Shown here piece by piece: positions 9,559 through 17,837 of a DNA stretch of 64,000 nucleotides (position 1 is the first letter of the stretch; every line of letters begins with the position of its first letter). The notes below the pieces were generated by a model, which did no database searches, was not told the DNA's origin, and worked only from the letters and a program-made list of their open reading frames with translations. This stretch comes from Bacteroidaceae bacterium. Lineage in GTDB: Bacteria > Bacteroidota > Bacteroidia > Bacteroidales > Bacteroidaceae. The DNA lies in contig JAEEZS010000055.1 of assembly GCA_016291905.1 (NCBI GenBank), forward strand, positions 1-64,000, written 5' to 3'. The translations under genes were made by a program, and so were the position numbers.

Positions 9559-9566
9559 CAAAGGTA
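9559..9566 (-). promoter_or_regulatory. Promoter -7 box of the gltB operon
   Basis: On the minus strand this reads TACCTTTG, an exact TAnnTTTG match. No clear TTTG is seen about 20 bp further upstream. It faces the glnB promoter across about 180 bp. Confidence 0.6.
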
Positions 9567-9744
9567 CGGACTATTTTCGGAACCTGTGTGGTAATGCCAT
9601 CATAAACTCTGCAAGAAATCGACAAAAACTTTCATTTAGCAACAAAAAGCGTCGTTTTTCTTTCAATTATTTTGCAAAAAGCAAAGGCAAGGTGACATTC
9701 CGTAATAAAAAGGCAATTTCTTTGCCCAAAACAGCCGCTACTCC

Positions 9745-9775
9745 TTTGCCAGTCCACAGGAGGGCAGTACCTTTG
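9745..9775 (+). promoter_or_regulatory. Promoter of glnB-amt-asnB
   Basis: TTTG at 9745-9748 and TACCTTTG at 9768-9775, separated by 19 bp, match the Bacteroidetes sigma-70 consensus. The predicted transcription start is about 15-20 nt before the glnB ATG at 9797. Confidence 0.75.
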
Positions 9776-9796
9776 CAGCCAAAATTTGAGAAAGCT

Positions 9797-10144
9797 ATGA
9801 AACGTATTGAAGCCATTATCCGGAAAACGAAGTTCGAGGAGGTGAAGGAAGCGCTGTTGAACTCGGACATCAACTGGTTTGAGTATCACGATGTTCACGG
9901 CATCGGCCAAAGCCGGCAGGAGCGCATCTACCGTGGTGTGCAGTACTCGACGGACGTCATCGAGCGCGTGGCGCTCACCATCGTCTGCCGCGACCAATTC
10001 GCCCAGCCCACCGTGGACATCATCATCTCCACAGCGCAGACGGGCGAGGTGGGCGACGGGCGCATCTTCGTCAGCGACATCATCGACACCTGGAGCATCC
10101 GCACAGGCGAGCACGGCGACACCGTGCTGCGAGACAGGAAATAA
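9797..10144 (+). CDS. glnB: P-II family nitrogen regulatory protein
   Basis: Small trimeric sensor of 2-oxoglutarate and ATP/ADP that usually gates the ammonium transporter encoded beside it. The start is the ATG at 9797 (MKRIEAIIRKTKFEEVKEAL); the frame is open further upstream, but that part covers the promoter. The product is 115 residues. Conserved P-II blocks are RIYRGVQY in the T-loop, with the tyrosine at the modifiable position, and AQTGEVGDGRIFV in the B-loop. The T-loop looks about two residues shorter than in E. coli GlnB. It is followed 38 nt later by amt, the usual glnK-amt pairing. Whether it is better called GlnB or GlnK cannot be settled from sequence alone. Confidence 0.93.
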   Translation: MKRIEAIIRKTKFEEVKEALLNSDINWFEYHDVHGIGQSRQERIYRGVQYSTDVIERVALTIVCRDQFAQPTVDIIISTAQTGEVGDGRIFVSDIIDTWSIRTGEHGDTVLRDRK

Positions 10145-10151
10145 CCAAAAG

Positions 10152-10186
10152 ATTAAAAATTGAAAATTGAAGATTGATAATTATGA
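10152..10186 (+). repeat. Tandem heptamer tract before amt
   Basis: Head-to-tail 7-mers ATTAAAA, ATTGAAA, ATTGAAG, ATTGATA and ATTATGA fill most of the glnB-amt gap. The last one includes the amt start codon at 10183. Confidence 0.7.
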
Positions 10187-11436
10187 ACGAAATAGCTTTA
10201 TCACTGGATACTGTTTGGATGTTGTTGGCTGCCATGCTGGTGTTCTTCATGCAGCCAGGCTTTGCGCTGTGCGAGGCAGGGTTCACCCGCAGCAAAAACA
10301 CGGCCAACATTCTTTTCAAAAACTTCGTCGACTTCATGTTCGGCTCGCTGCTGTTCTGGTTCGTGGGCTTCGGCCTGATGTTCGGTTCCGATGGCGCGGG
10401 CTTTGTGGGGAGGCCCAACTGGGGCGACCTCTCCTTCTATCAGGGCACGCTGCCCGTGGAGGGATTCCTGATTTTCGAGACCGTCTTCTGCGCCACCTCG
10501 GCCACCATCGTCAGCGGTGCCATGGCCGAACGGACGAAGTTCTCAATGTACGTCATCTACAGCGCCTTCATTTCGCTGATTATCTACCCTATTGAAGGTC
10601 ATTGGACATGGGGCGGCGGCTGGCTATGCAACGATGCCGACGGCAGTTTCATGATGGACACCTTCGGCCATGTGTTTCACGACTTCGCAGGCTCGGCCAT
10701 CGTCCACTCCGTGGGCGGCGTGCTGGCTGTGATAGGCGCGCTGGCGCTTGGTGCCCGTCGTGGCAAATATGACAAGGACGGCAAGAGCCGCGCCATACCG
10801 GGCCACTCGCTGACGCTGGCTGCGCTGGGAGTCTTTATCCTGTGGCTGGGCTGGTTTGGCTTCAATCCCGGCTCGCAGCTGGCAGCCTCGGGAGCCGTCA
10901 ACCGCACAGCCATCTGCCACGTTTTCCTGACCACGAACCTCGCTGCAGCGGCAGGCGGCGTAGCCACGATGGCTGTCACGTGGCTGAAGTACGGCAAGCC
11001 CTCGTTCTCGCTGACGCTCAACGGTGTGCTGGCAGGCCTCGTGGGCATTACAGCCGGCTGCGACATGGTGTCGCCTGCAGGAGCCGTCATCATCGGCCTC
11101 ATCTGCGGCACGGTGCTGGTCTTCGCCATTGAGTTCATCGACCATAGGCTGCACATCGACGATCCCGTGGGTGCCTCGTCGGTACACGGCGTCTGCGGCA
11201 TCCTCGGCACACTCCTTACAGGCCTGCTCTCCACCTCAGAGGGCCTGCTGTATGGTCACGGCTGGGGTTTCCTTGGGGCCGAGTGCTTCGGCATCCTCGT
11301 CATCGACCTTTGGGCAGCTGCCTGCGGATTCGTCCTCTTCTTCGGCATCAAGTGGCTGCACGGCCTTCGCGTCCCAGCCCGCATCGAGGACGAGGGACTG
11401 GACATCTACGAACACGGCGAGACTTGCTATAATTAA
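10183..11436 (+). CDS. amt: Ammonium transporter (Amt/MEP/Rh)
   Basis: Inner-membrane ammonium channel of 417 residues with the usual run of hydrophobic helices. Family marks include PGFALCEAGFTRSKN, HDFAGSAIVHSVGG and SSVHGVCGILGTL. A TTG three codons upstream is open, but ATG 10183 is the natural start. It follows the P-II gene, which likely blocks the channel when nitrogen is plentiful. The stop codon lies at the start of another heptamer tract (11432-11466), and asnB begins 61 nt later. Confidence 0.95.
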   Translation: MNEIALSLDTVWMLLAAMLVFFMQPGFALCEAGFTRSKNTANILFKNFVDFMFGSLLFWFVGFGLMFGSDGAGFVGRPNWGDLSFYQGTLPVEGFLIFETVFCATSATIVSGAMAERTKFSMYVIYSAFISLIIYPIEGHWTWGGGWLCNDADGSFMMDTFGHVFHDFAGSAIVHSVGGVLAVIGALALGARRGKYDKDGKSRAIPGHSLTLAALGVFILWLGWFGFNPGSQLAASGAVNRTAICHVFLTTNLAAAAGGVATMAVTWLKYGKPSFSLTLNGVLAGLVGITAGCDMVSPAGAVIIGLICGTVLVFAIEFIDHRLHIDDPVGASSVHGVCGILGTLLTGLLSTSEGLLYGHGWGFLGAECFGILVIDLWAAACGFVLFFGIKWLHGLRVPARIEDEGLDIYEHGETCYN

Positions 11437-11466
11437 AGATTGAAGATTGAAGATTGAGGATTGAAA
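11432..11466 (+). repeat. Tandem heptamer tract between amt and asnB
   Basis: Five consecutive 7-mers: ATTAAAG, ATTGAAG, ATTGAAG, ATTGAGG and ATTGAAA. The first overlaps the amt stop codon. Confidence 0.75.
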
Positions 11467-11497
11467 AACCAGAGAACCCAGAAAAGAGCATGACGTT

Positions 11498-13189
11498 ATG
11501 TGTGGAATAGTATCTATTTTCCGTATTAGCAGGCAGCGGCCTGAACTGCGCCGGAAGGCGCTCAGCATGAGTCAGAAAATCCGTCATCGCGGGCCCGACT
11601 GGAGCGGCATCTACTGTGGCAGCACGGCCATCCTGGCCCACGAGCGCCTGAGCATCGTCGACCCCGAGAGCGGCGGACAACCCCTGTTCAGCCCCGACCG
11701 CAAGCAGGTGCTGGCCGTGAACGGCGAAATCTATAATCATCAGGACATCCGACGCCGCTATGTGGGGCAGTTTGACTTCCAGACACGGAGCGACTGCGAG
11801 GTAATCCTGGCGCTGTATCGCGACTTTGCCGAGGGAAACATCACCCTTGAGAGCCTGCTGGAAAGCCTCAGCGGCATCTTTGCCTTTGCGCTCTACGACG
11901 AGGCGCGCGACCAGTTCCTCATTGCCCGCGACCCCATCGGCGTCATCCCGCTCTACATCGGCTACGACAGCGACGGCACCGTCTATGTGGCCTCGGAACT
12001 GAAAGCCCTCGAAGGGCAATGTGAGCGCTACGAGCCGTTCCCCCCTGGGCATTACCTTACTAATACTGAAGATGGACTATTGAATTTTCAATCCTACTAT
12101 CACCGCGACTGGTTCGACTATGCTGCCGTCAAGGACAATCCTGCCAGCGCGGCTGACATCCGCACCGCCCTCACCGCTGCCGTGAAGCGTCAGCTCATGT
12201 CCGACGTGCCCTACGGCGTGCTGCTCTCCGGCGGTCTTGACTCCAGCGTTGTCTCCGCCATCGCCGAGCGGTTCAGCGAGCACCGCATCGAGGACGACTC
12301 GCAGACCCGTGCCTACTGGCCTCGCCTGCACTCGTTCGCCGTCGGACTGAAGGGCGCCCCCGACTTGGAAAAGGCCCGCCTCGTAGCCCAGCACATCGGC
12401 ACCGTGCACCACGAAATCAACTACACCATCCAAGAAGGCCTCGACGCCATCCGCGATGTCATCTACTTCATCGAGACCTACGACGTCACCACCGTGCGCG
12501 CCTCCACCCCTATGTACCTGCTGGCACGCGTCATCAAGTCGATGGGTATCAAGATGGTACTCAGCGGCGAGGGTGCCGACGAGATTTTCGGCGGCTACCT
12601 CTATTTCCATAAGGCTCCCAATGCGCAGGCCTTCCACGAGGAGACCGTCCGCAAGCTCTCCAAGCTCTATCTCTACGACTGCCTCCGCGCCAACAAGAGC
12701 CTCTGTGCGTGGGGCGTCGAGGGGCGTGTGCCCTTCTTGGACAAGGAGTTTCTTGACGTGGCCATGCGGACGAATCCCCAGGCGAAAATGTGCACAGGCT
12801 CCACTATTGAGAAGAAGATTGTGCGCGAGGCTTTTGCCGACCTGCTGCCCGAGGAGGTGGCGTGGCGGCAGAAGGAGCAGTTCAGCGACGGCGTGGGCTA
12901 CTCGTGGATCGACACGCTGAAAGCCGTCACCGCGGCCGCTGTCACCGACGAGCAGCTGGCCCACGCTGCCGAGCGCTTCCCCATCAACCCCCCGAAGAAC
13001 AAAGAGGAGTATTTCTATCGTTCCATCTTTGCCGAGCACTTCCCCAGCGACAGCGCCGCCCGTAGTGTGCCCAGCGAGGCCAGCGTAGCCTGCTCCACCG
13101 CCATCGCCCTCGAGTGGGACGCCGCTTTCAAGAACATGAACGACCCCAGCGGCCGCGCCGTGAAAGGCGTGCACGAACAGGCATACTGA
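11498..13189 (+). CDS. asnB: Asparagine synthase B (glutamine-hydrolysing)
   Basis: Makes asparagine from aspartate, ATP and glutamine. The product begins MCGIVSIFR, so the catalytic N-terminal Cys of the glutaminase domain is exposed after Met removal. The synthetase domain has the ATP-pyrophosphatase loop SGGLDSSVVS near residue 245, GEGADEIFGGY, and ENRVPFLD-like EGRVPFLDKEF. The 563-residue length is normal. It is the third gene after the glnB promoter and probably shares nitrogen control with amt. A short ATTGAA/TTCAAT tract (12079-12092) occurs in frame near residues 195-198. Confidence 0.95.
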   Translation: MCGIVSIFRISRQRPELRRKALSMSQKIRHRGPDWSGIYCGSTAILAHERLSIVDPESGGQPLFSPDRKQVLAVNGEIYNHQDIRRRYVGQFDFQTRSDCEVILALYRDFAEGNITLESLLESLSGIFAFALYDEARDQFLIARDPIGVIPLYIGYDSDGTVYVASELKALEGQCERYEPFPPGHYLTNTEDGLLNFQSYYHRDWFDYAAVKDNPASAADIRTALTAAVKRQLMSDVPYGVLLSGGLDSSVVSAIAERFSEHRIEDDSQTRAYWPRLHSFAVGLKGAPDLEKARLVAQHIGTVHHEINYTIQEGLDAIRDVIYFIETYDVTTVRASTPMYLLARVIKSMGIKMVLSGEGADEIFGGYLYFHKAPNAQAFHEETVRKLSKLYLYDCLRANKSLCAWGVEGRVPFLDKEFLDVAMRTNPQAKMCTGSTIEKKIVREAFADLLPEEVAWRQKEQFSDGVGYSWIDTLKAVTAAAVTDEQLAHAAERFPINPPKNKEEYFYRSIFAEHFPSDSAARSVPSEASVACSTAIALEWDAAFKNMNDPSGRAVKGVHEQAY

Positions 13190-13281
13190 CAACCTCCATC
13201 TCCCCCGAGAGATATCAACGCCGGATGATTCGTTTAGGAGATTATCAATCTCCCCTCAAAACAAAATTCGGCGTTTTTCTT

Positions 13282-13310
13282 GCATCTTTGCCTGCTACGT
13301 TGTATCTTCG
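13282..13310 (+). promoter_or_regulatory. Promoter of the TPR/HTH gene
   Basis: TTG at 13280-13282 and a variant -7 box TATCTTCG at 13303-13310 are 20 bp apart, 20 nt before the ATG at 13330. Confidence 0.5.
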
Positions 13311-13329
13311 CAGCAGATTTCTGTGAAGT

Positions 13330-14925
13330 ATGAAGAGAAGTAAGCGCAGCCTCCTCCTGAAGACGGCCCTGCTGCTGATGGCAGTAACGGGATTGTTGTC
13401 GTGCCGCGATACCTCGTGCCGCGATGCCCTGCAGCGTGCCGAAGCCCTCATGGAGACCGACCCCGAGGCCGCCCGCTCCGTGCTGGACAGCCTCAATCTT
13501 CAATCTTCAATTTTCAATTTTCAATCTAAAGATGCTGCCGACTGGGCGTGGCTGAAGGTGCAGACCGACTACAAATGCTACATGCCTCTTACCACCGACA
13601 CACTTGCCCGCGTCGCCACAGCGTATTACGGCACGCCGCGCCACAAAAACCACCATGCCGCCATGGCGTGGTACACGCTGGGCTGCGTCTATACAGAAAC
13701 CAATGACGACCCCAAGGCTGTTGACGCCTACCTTACTGCGCAAGAGCTGTTCCCCGATACCGTCAACCGCTATTACGTCATCGCCCGCTTCAACACGGGC
13801 AAGCACTTCCTCAACCGCCACATGTACTCCGAGGCAGAGGCATGTTTCCTTTCGGCGAAAAACAACCCCTATTGCCTGAGAGACTCCCTACAGGTTGCCT
13901 ACGCCGACTTCAATTTAGGTCTCTCCCACATGTACCAAAACCGCTACCGCCATGCGGAGGAAGATTTCTATGCCGTCCTACGCAACCCCCACACCCCTCC
14001 GCTCATCCGGAAGGACATAGATTATCAGTTGGCCCGACTGAATTTCTACGAGAGCAAGGACTGCGCCACATCCCTCTCCCACGTCAACCGTTTCATTGCC
14101 CAGACCGACAACCCCAAGGGGATTGCCGCAGCATGGGTGCTGAAAGGGAACATCATGGCCTACAGCGAGCAGTACGACTCAGCCTATGCCTGCTACCAGA
14201 AAGCCCTGGAATGCCATACCGACATCTATGCGAGGAACCAGGCCAACAAACTGCTGGCACACATCTCGCAGCTGACGCAGAAGAACGACTCTGCCGAATA
14301 CTATTCCATGGCCTATCAGTCGTCGCTCGACTCCATCTATAATAACTATGGACGGGAAGAAATCGACTCCATCAGAAATGCGCACACGCTTGAGGTCCGT
14401 CAGCGCATGTCGGCTTCAAGGTCGTTACGCCTCTTCGGCATCGGCCTGGCAGCCCTGCTTGCCGTGGGTGTTCTACTCTGGCTCAGCAGGAGGCATCGGC
14501 AACATCTTCCCGCCCCGGCCGTCCTGCCGACGGATGCCGTTCCGTCCGACGAACTGACCAAACAGGAGAAGGCTGCTCTCTGCCGTGAACGATTCATGCA
14601 GACGACGCAGTTTGCGCAGCTCATGGAGGAGTTGGGTGACGACGACACGCCTGTCAAGCTGAGCCAGGCCCGCAGAGATGGAGTCCGAAAAGCCGCCCTC
14701 GACGCCACATCCGCCATCCGTTCAGAGCTCATGCTTGAGTGCCCCCTTCTCACAAAGGAAGACCTGGAGTTTTGTGAATACATGCTGGCAGGATTTTCCA
14801 TCAAAACGATGGCAAAATGCAGCACTTATAGCGAGCATGCCCTCGAAAGCCGCAAGAGCAGAATAAAGAATAAAGTGTCGCCAGAGTGGTTGGAGATTAT
14901 TTTTAGCAACGATTCTTGCTTCTGA
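13330..14925 (+). CDS. Membrane-tethered TPR protein with C-terminal HTH
   Basis: 531 residues. The N-terminal signal ends in a lipobox-like LLSC (Cys25). Tetratricopeptide-type repeats fill residues of about 30-350, for example in AAMAWYTLGCVYTETNDDPKA. A single hydrophobic helix (IGLAALLAVGVLLWL) lies near 364-385, and a helix-turn-helix-like end (LTKEDLEFCEYMLAGFSIKT) near 473-520. This layout is common in Bacteroidetes and is thought to couple an outside sensor to a DNA-binding domain. Its target is unknown; the BspA-like gene just downstream is a candidate. Residues 55-66 (LNLQSSIFNFQS) are encoded by an in-frame tandem heptamer tract. Confidence 0.75.
   Translation: MKRSKRSLLLKTALLLMAVTGLLSCRDTSCRDALQRAEALMETDPEAARSVLDSLNLQSSIFNFQSKDAADWAWLKVQTDYKCYMPLTTDTLARVATAYYGTPRHKNHHAAMAWYTLGCVYTETNDDPKAVDAYLTAQELFPDTVNRYYVIARFNTGKHFLNRHMYSEAEACFLSAKNNPYCLRDSLQVAYADFNLGLSHMYQNRYRHAEEDFYAVLRNPHTPPLIRKDIDYQLARLNFYESKDCATSLSHVNRFIAQTDNPKGIAAAWVLKGNIMAYSEQYDSAYACYQKALECHTDIYARNQANKLLAHISQLTQKNDSAEYYSMAYQSSLDSIYNNYGREEIDSIRNAHTLEVRQRMSASRSLRLFGIGLAALLAVGVLLWLSRRHRQHLPAPAVLPTDAVPSDELTKQEKAALCRERFMQTTQFAQLMEELGDDDTPVKLSQARRDGVRKAALDATSAIRSELMLECPLLTKEDLEFCEYMLAGFSIKTMAKCSTYSEHALESRKSRIKNKVSPEWLEIIFSNDSCF
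13494..13528 (+). repeat. In-frame tandem heptamers inside the TPR gene
   Basis: Five exact-length 7-mers, CAATCTT, CAATCTT, CAATTTT, CAATTTT and CAATCTA, are the reverse complement of the ATTGAAG/ATTGAAA units seen at 10152 and 11432. They lie in the coding sequence. With 35 bases they are not a multiple of three alone, but the frame is open throughout. Confidence 0.75.
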
Positions 14926-14975
14926 CCCCGTCCGCCATTCGTTTGCAGGCCAACAGGTTATCTCAAATTCTCAAA

Positions 14976-15045
14976 ATTGTGAGCGATTGTGAGGTAAATT
15001 GTGAGCGAAAAAACTTGCAGCCTTTTTCCCTTATGCCTACCTTTG
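14976..15045 (+). promoter_or_regulatory. Promoter and ATTGTGAG direct repeats before the BspA-like gene
   Basis: ATTGTGAG occurs three times, at 14976-14983, 14986-14993 and 14998-15005. It is followed by TTG at 15015-15017 and TACCTTTG at 15038-15045, 20 bp apart. The repeats sit where an activator would bind. That they are an operator is inference. Confidence 0.5.
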
Positions 15046-15087
15046 TTCCCAGAATAAAAACATGTCTAATTCTTAAAGTAACCAACC

Positions 15088-16971
15088 ATGAGAAAAGAAA
15101 GTAAAACAGCCTTTGCCTTGTTGGCACTCCTCCTTGTGCCTCTTTTCGTTTGGGGACAGAAAAACATTCCTATGGTTTTGGAAAACGAGTCAGTCAGACA
15201 GTCTGGTCCTCGTTCCCCCTTCCCGCCTCCTACAGTTGTCCTCGACGGTACGACGCTGACCTTTGATTTTGCCACAGCCACAGCCGCGCAGGTCATCATC
15301 GTCAATCCGTCGTCCGACCAGATAGTCTATTCCCACGACTTCGGCTCGTACACCCACCTTTCAATAGATGTATCGCAGGTGTGCGTGCCCGAGGTGCACT
15401 ACAGGATTCGCCTCAAGGCCCATGAGCTATGGTGGTGGGGCGAGTTTGATGCCGAAAAGAAAAAGCCTGTAGGGGACGACGAAAGCTGGTGGTACAACTG
15501 GAATGGGAGAAAGGACATAGAATTAGTGAACGATGATGGCCTGCGTAACGACAGCCTTCAATGCTTCTTGTCGGTTAGCGATATCATCTATATCGGCCAT
15601 GTAAATCCACAGTATTATCGCTACCTTGGCAATCTCATAAGGCAAGATTCAACACTTACAATTGCTAAACTCGATACCACAACGGTTGTTGTCACGCGAG
15701 CGGAAACTAATGATACCGTTTTCATGAGGGGTTATAGAAAATGTGATGATCCCCTACTCCAACTGAATTATCTCGGATTTACTAATGGAGATTACAAGTT
15801 GAACGTTCAGTGGCGCGACTGCTGGTGGAGGGGCGACTTCACGTTCAAATCGCATTGGCCCGAAGGGGAGTACGTGTTCGTTGACAGCGCGTATTACCGG
15901 CTGTACGGAAAATACGCCGCTACCATAGACCCTGCTTATTTAGACAAGCCCGGCACGCTCAGGAGGGGTTGGGATTGGTGTAAGCCCACTTATCGGGACT
16001 ATCCGGATCATCTCGTCATTCCTGAAGAACTCATCTACGAGGGAAAGGCGTACGAGGTTGTCGCTATTGAAAAGCGCTCCTTCTGGCATTGCTATTACCT
16101 GCTGTCGGTTAAGCTCCCGAACACGGTTACCCACATCGACGATGCCGCTTTCATGGACTGCCCGAATCTCCGGCGCATCATTATCCCCTCAAGCGTCACT
16201 TCTTTAGGAGACGGTGTATTCTCGGGTTGTTCAAGACTGCCTGACATAGTCATTCCCGAAGGGATAACTGTAATAAAAGGTTCGACATTTGAAGAATGTG
16301 CAAACATACAGGCCATCACACTTCCAAGTGGGCTTACGAATATCGGGGAGAGGGCTTTCGCTCAATGTACTTCTTTGCCCTACATGGAGATTCCCGACAA
16401 CGTTAAGACCATCGAGGAGGAAGCTTTCTTCCGTTGTTACAACTTAATGGAGATTAAACTACCCAAGAGTCTTAAAAGCATAAAATATAGAACATTCTAT
16501 TTCTGTTCGTCATTGGCGTCGATTGTAATTCCACAGCACGTCAGAAGCATTGGGGATGAGGCTTTCGCGGGCTGCACAAAACTGGCATCTGTCACTCTTC
16601 CCGAAAGCCTGACACAGATTGGCGACAAGGCTTTTGCCGATATGCCCAATTCCGGCCACATCTACTGCTATGCGAAAACTCCTTGTAGGATTAGTGCAAA
16701 TACATTCAACTTCAAGTGCACCCTGCACGTCCCATACGGCTGCAAAAAGAACTATGAGAAAGACGAAGATTGGAAGAAATTCACTAATATCGAGGAGATG
16801 GAAGCAGAAGAATACAGCGAACCCGTGCAATATGGTGAAACGGGCGTCGCGCCTGCTGTGAGTGATGCTGCTGCATCCGACGGACAGCTCTACGACCTCC
16901 AGGGCCGTCCTGCCGACGGAACAAAGAAGGGTATCTATATCCGCAACGGAAAGAAAGTGCTGGTGAGATAA
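15088..16971 (+). CDS. BspA-like leucine-rich repeat surface protein
   Basis: 627 residues. A Sec signal peptide (ALLALLLVPLFVWGQ) is followed by a beta-rich DUF3244-like segment at about 45-125 (LDGTTLTFDF, ending HELWWWGEFDA). LRR_5 repeats of the BspA type occupy about 310-570, each with an I-P-x-x-V-x-x-I-x-x-x-A-F pattern such as IGDEAFAGCTKLASVTLPES. The C terminus (LYDLQGRPADGTKKGIYIRN, then GKKVLVR) is a short conserved tail on Prevotella secreted proteins that resembles type IX sorting signals. Such proteins are often adhesins. It shares its N- and C-terminal modules with the protein at 36830. Confidence 0.8.
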   Translation: MRKESKTAFALLALLLVPLFVWGQKNIPMVLENESVRQSGPRSPFPPPTVVLDGTTLTFDFATATAAQVIIVNPSSDQIVYSHDFGSYTHLSIDVSQVCVPEVHYRIRLKAHELWWWGEFDAEKKKPVGDDESWWYNWNGRKDIELVNDDGLRNDSLQCFLSVSDIIYIGHVNPQYYRYLGNLIRQDSTLTIAKLDTTTVVVTRAETNDTVFMRGYRKCDDPLLQLNYLGFTNGDYKLNVQWRDCWWRGDFTFKSHWPEGEYVFVDSAYYRLYGKYAATIDPAYLDKPGTLRRGWDWCKPTYRDYPDHLVIPEELIYEGKAYEVVAIEKRSFWHCYYLLSVKLPNTVTHIDDAAFMDCPNLRRIIIPSSVTSLGDGVFSGCSRLPDIVIPEGITVIKGSTFEECANIQAITLPSGLTNIGERAFAQCTSLPYMEIPDNVKTIEEEAFFRCYNLMEIKLPKSLKSIKYRTFYFCSSLASIVIPQHVRSIGDEAFAGCTKLASVTLPESLTQIGDKAFADMPNSGHIYCYAKTPCRISANTFNFKCTLHVPYGCKKNYEKDEDWKKFTNIEEMEAEEYSEPVQYGETGVAPAVSDAAASDGQLYDLQGRPADGTKKGIYIRNGKKVLVR

Positions 16972-17120
16972 TATGGGAACAAAGTAAGAAATAAGCCTGC
17001 TTTTATTCGCTTACTTTTTCGATACGATGAATTTTCCCCGCTGCTCGCGACGAGTGGCGGGGATTCATATTGCATCAGGTGTTCATGGCCTCGTAGAGGA
17101 AAAGTAGGTGTGTGGCACGG

Positions 17121-17292
17121 GCGTTTCAGTTGTTTCAGTTTCAGTTAGGTTTTTTGAGGGTATGTTTTTCTCAAATCTCCTTTATAATACTATATAATTA
17201 GTTAATAATAAATATATTATAATATAGAATAAAGAAGGAGAGGGAGAATGGTACCCTTTAAAAAATAACTGAAACAACTGAAACTGAAACGC
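17121..17292. repeat. 172-bp imperfect palindromic element, copy 1
   Basis: The outer left arm is built of the words GTTTCAGTT, GTTTCA and GTTTCAGTT after GC. The right arm carries the complementary words AACTGAAAC and AACTGAAACTGAAAC. Inside are GGGTAT (17158-17163) against GTACCC (17251-17256), CTCC against GGAG, and an AT core. A second copy of identical length lies at 36253-36424. No ORF or transposase is associated. Confidence 0.85.
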
Positions 17293-17561
17293 TAGGCCAT
17301 GTTTATTTTCACCTAAAAGACAATCAGACAACAACATACAACATCACAAAATCGACCATTCAAGTTGTTCCGAAGCTCAAATGAGGCACAAAATGCGTCC
17401 AAATCCTGCCCTTTTAGGGCTCAAAAGACAGCAAAAACCGCTAATTCCGATGTTTTTTCCCTGCATTTGGCACACAAATCAGCGGCGCAGAATTTCAGCA
17501 TTCCGACCTCAAATGGAAGGAAACGTGCGGCATTTGTGGGCGAATCGTGCGTTTTTTTATT

Positions 17562-17624
17562 CCAAGCAACTAATCTCACAGTCCAAGCATCTAATTTGCT
17601 AGCCCAAGCATCTGGCAGCACGAC
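17562..17624 (+). repeat. 21-bp tandem repeat, three units
   Basis: Units start at 17562, 17583 and 17604. Each begins CCAAGCA and the first two continue with (A/T)CTAAT. The third is diverged after CCAAGCATCT. Confidence 0.7.
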
Positions 17625-17675
17625 GCAGTGGAATAATCTGCCATTCCACTTCGCACACGTTAGTTCATAGTTAAA

Positions 17676-17705
17676 ATGGCAGCGAGAAGGGACTCTCGCT
17701 GCCAT
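17676..17705 (-). terminator. Terminator-like hairpin for the DUF3108 operon
   Basis: Perfect 12-bp arms ATGGCAGCGAGA and TCTCGCTGCCAT with a 6-nt loop. Read on the minus strand it is followed by TTTAAC, a weak T run, and it lies 132 bp downstream of the leftward gene ending at 17838. Confidence 0.55.
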
Positions 17706-17837
17706 CGGACACTAGTAAAAAAAGATGTATTATCTTTGTAGCGTAAACAGTAAACCGCTATGTCACTCAAACGCTTTCTCCATCGAATCATCCTTTCCCT
17801 AAAGGGCTGGGACACGTCAGCCAGCCGAGCCGAATCA

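Larger units (their letters stand above)
16972..17837. other. 866-bp stretch without a supported gene
   Basis: It holds a hairpin at 17036-17063 (CCCCGC and GCGGGG arms around CTCG/CGAG), a 172-bp palindromic element at 17121-17292 with 63 bp of conserved flank to 17355, three 21-bp repeats at 17562-17624, and a strong terminator-like hairpin at 17676-17705. Short open frames here lack start signals or family resemblance. Confidence 0.7.

Noticed and set aside
17365-17670. 101-codon ORF in the gap after the BspA-like gene
   Set aside because: No start signal or family resemblance; it reads through 21-bp repeats, which alone can create a 7-residue repeat.
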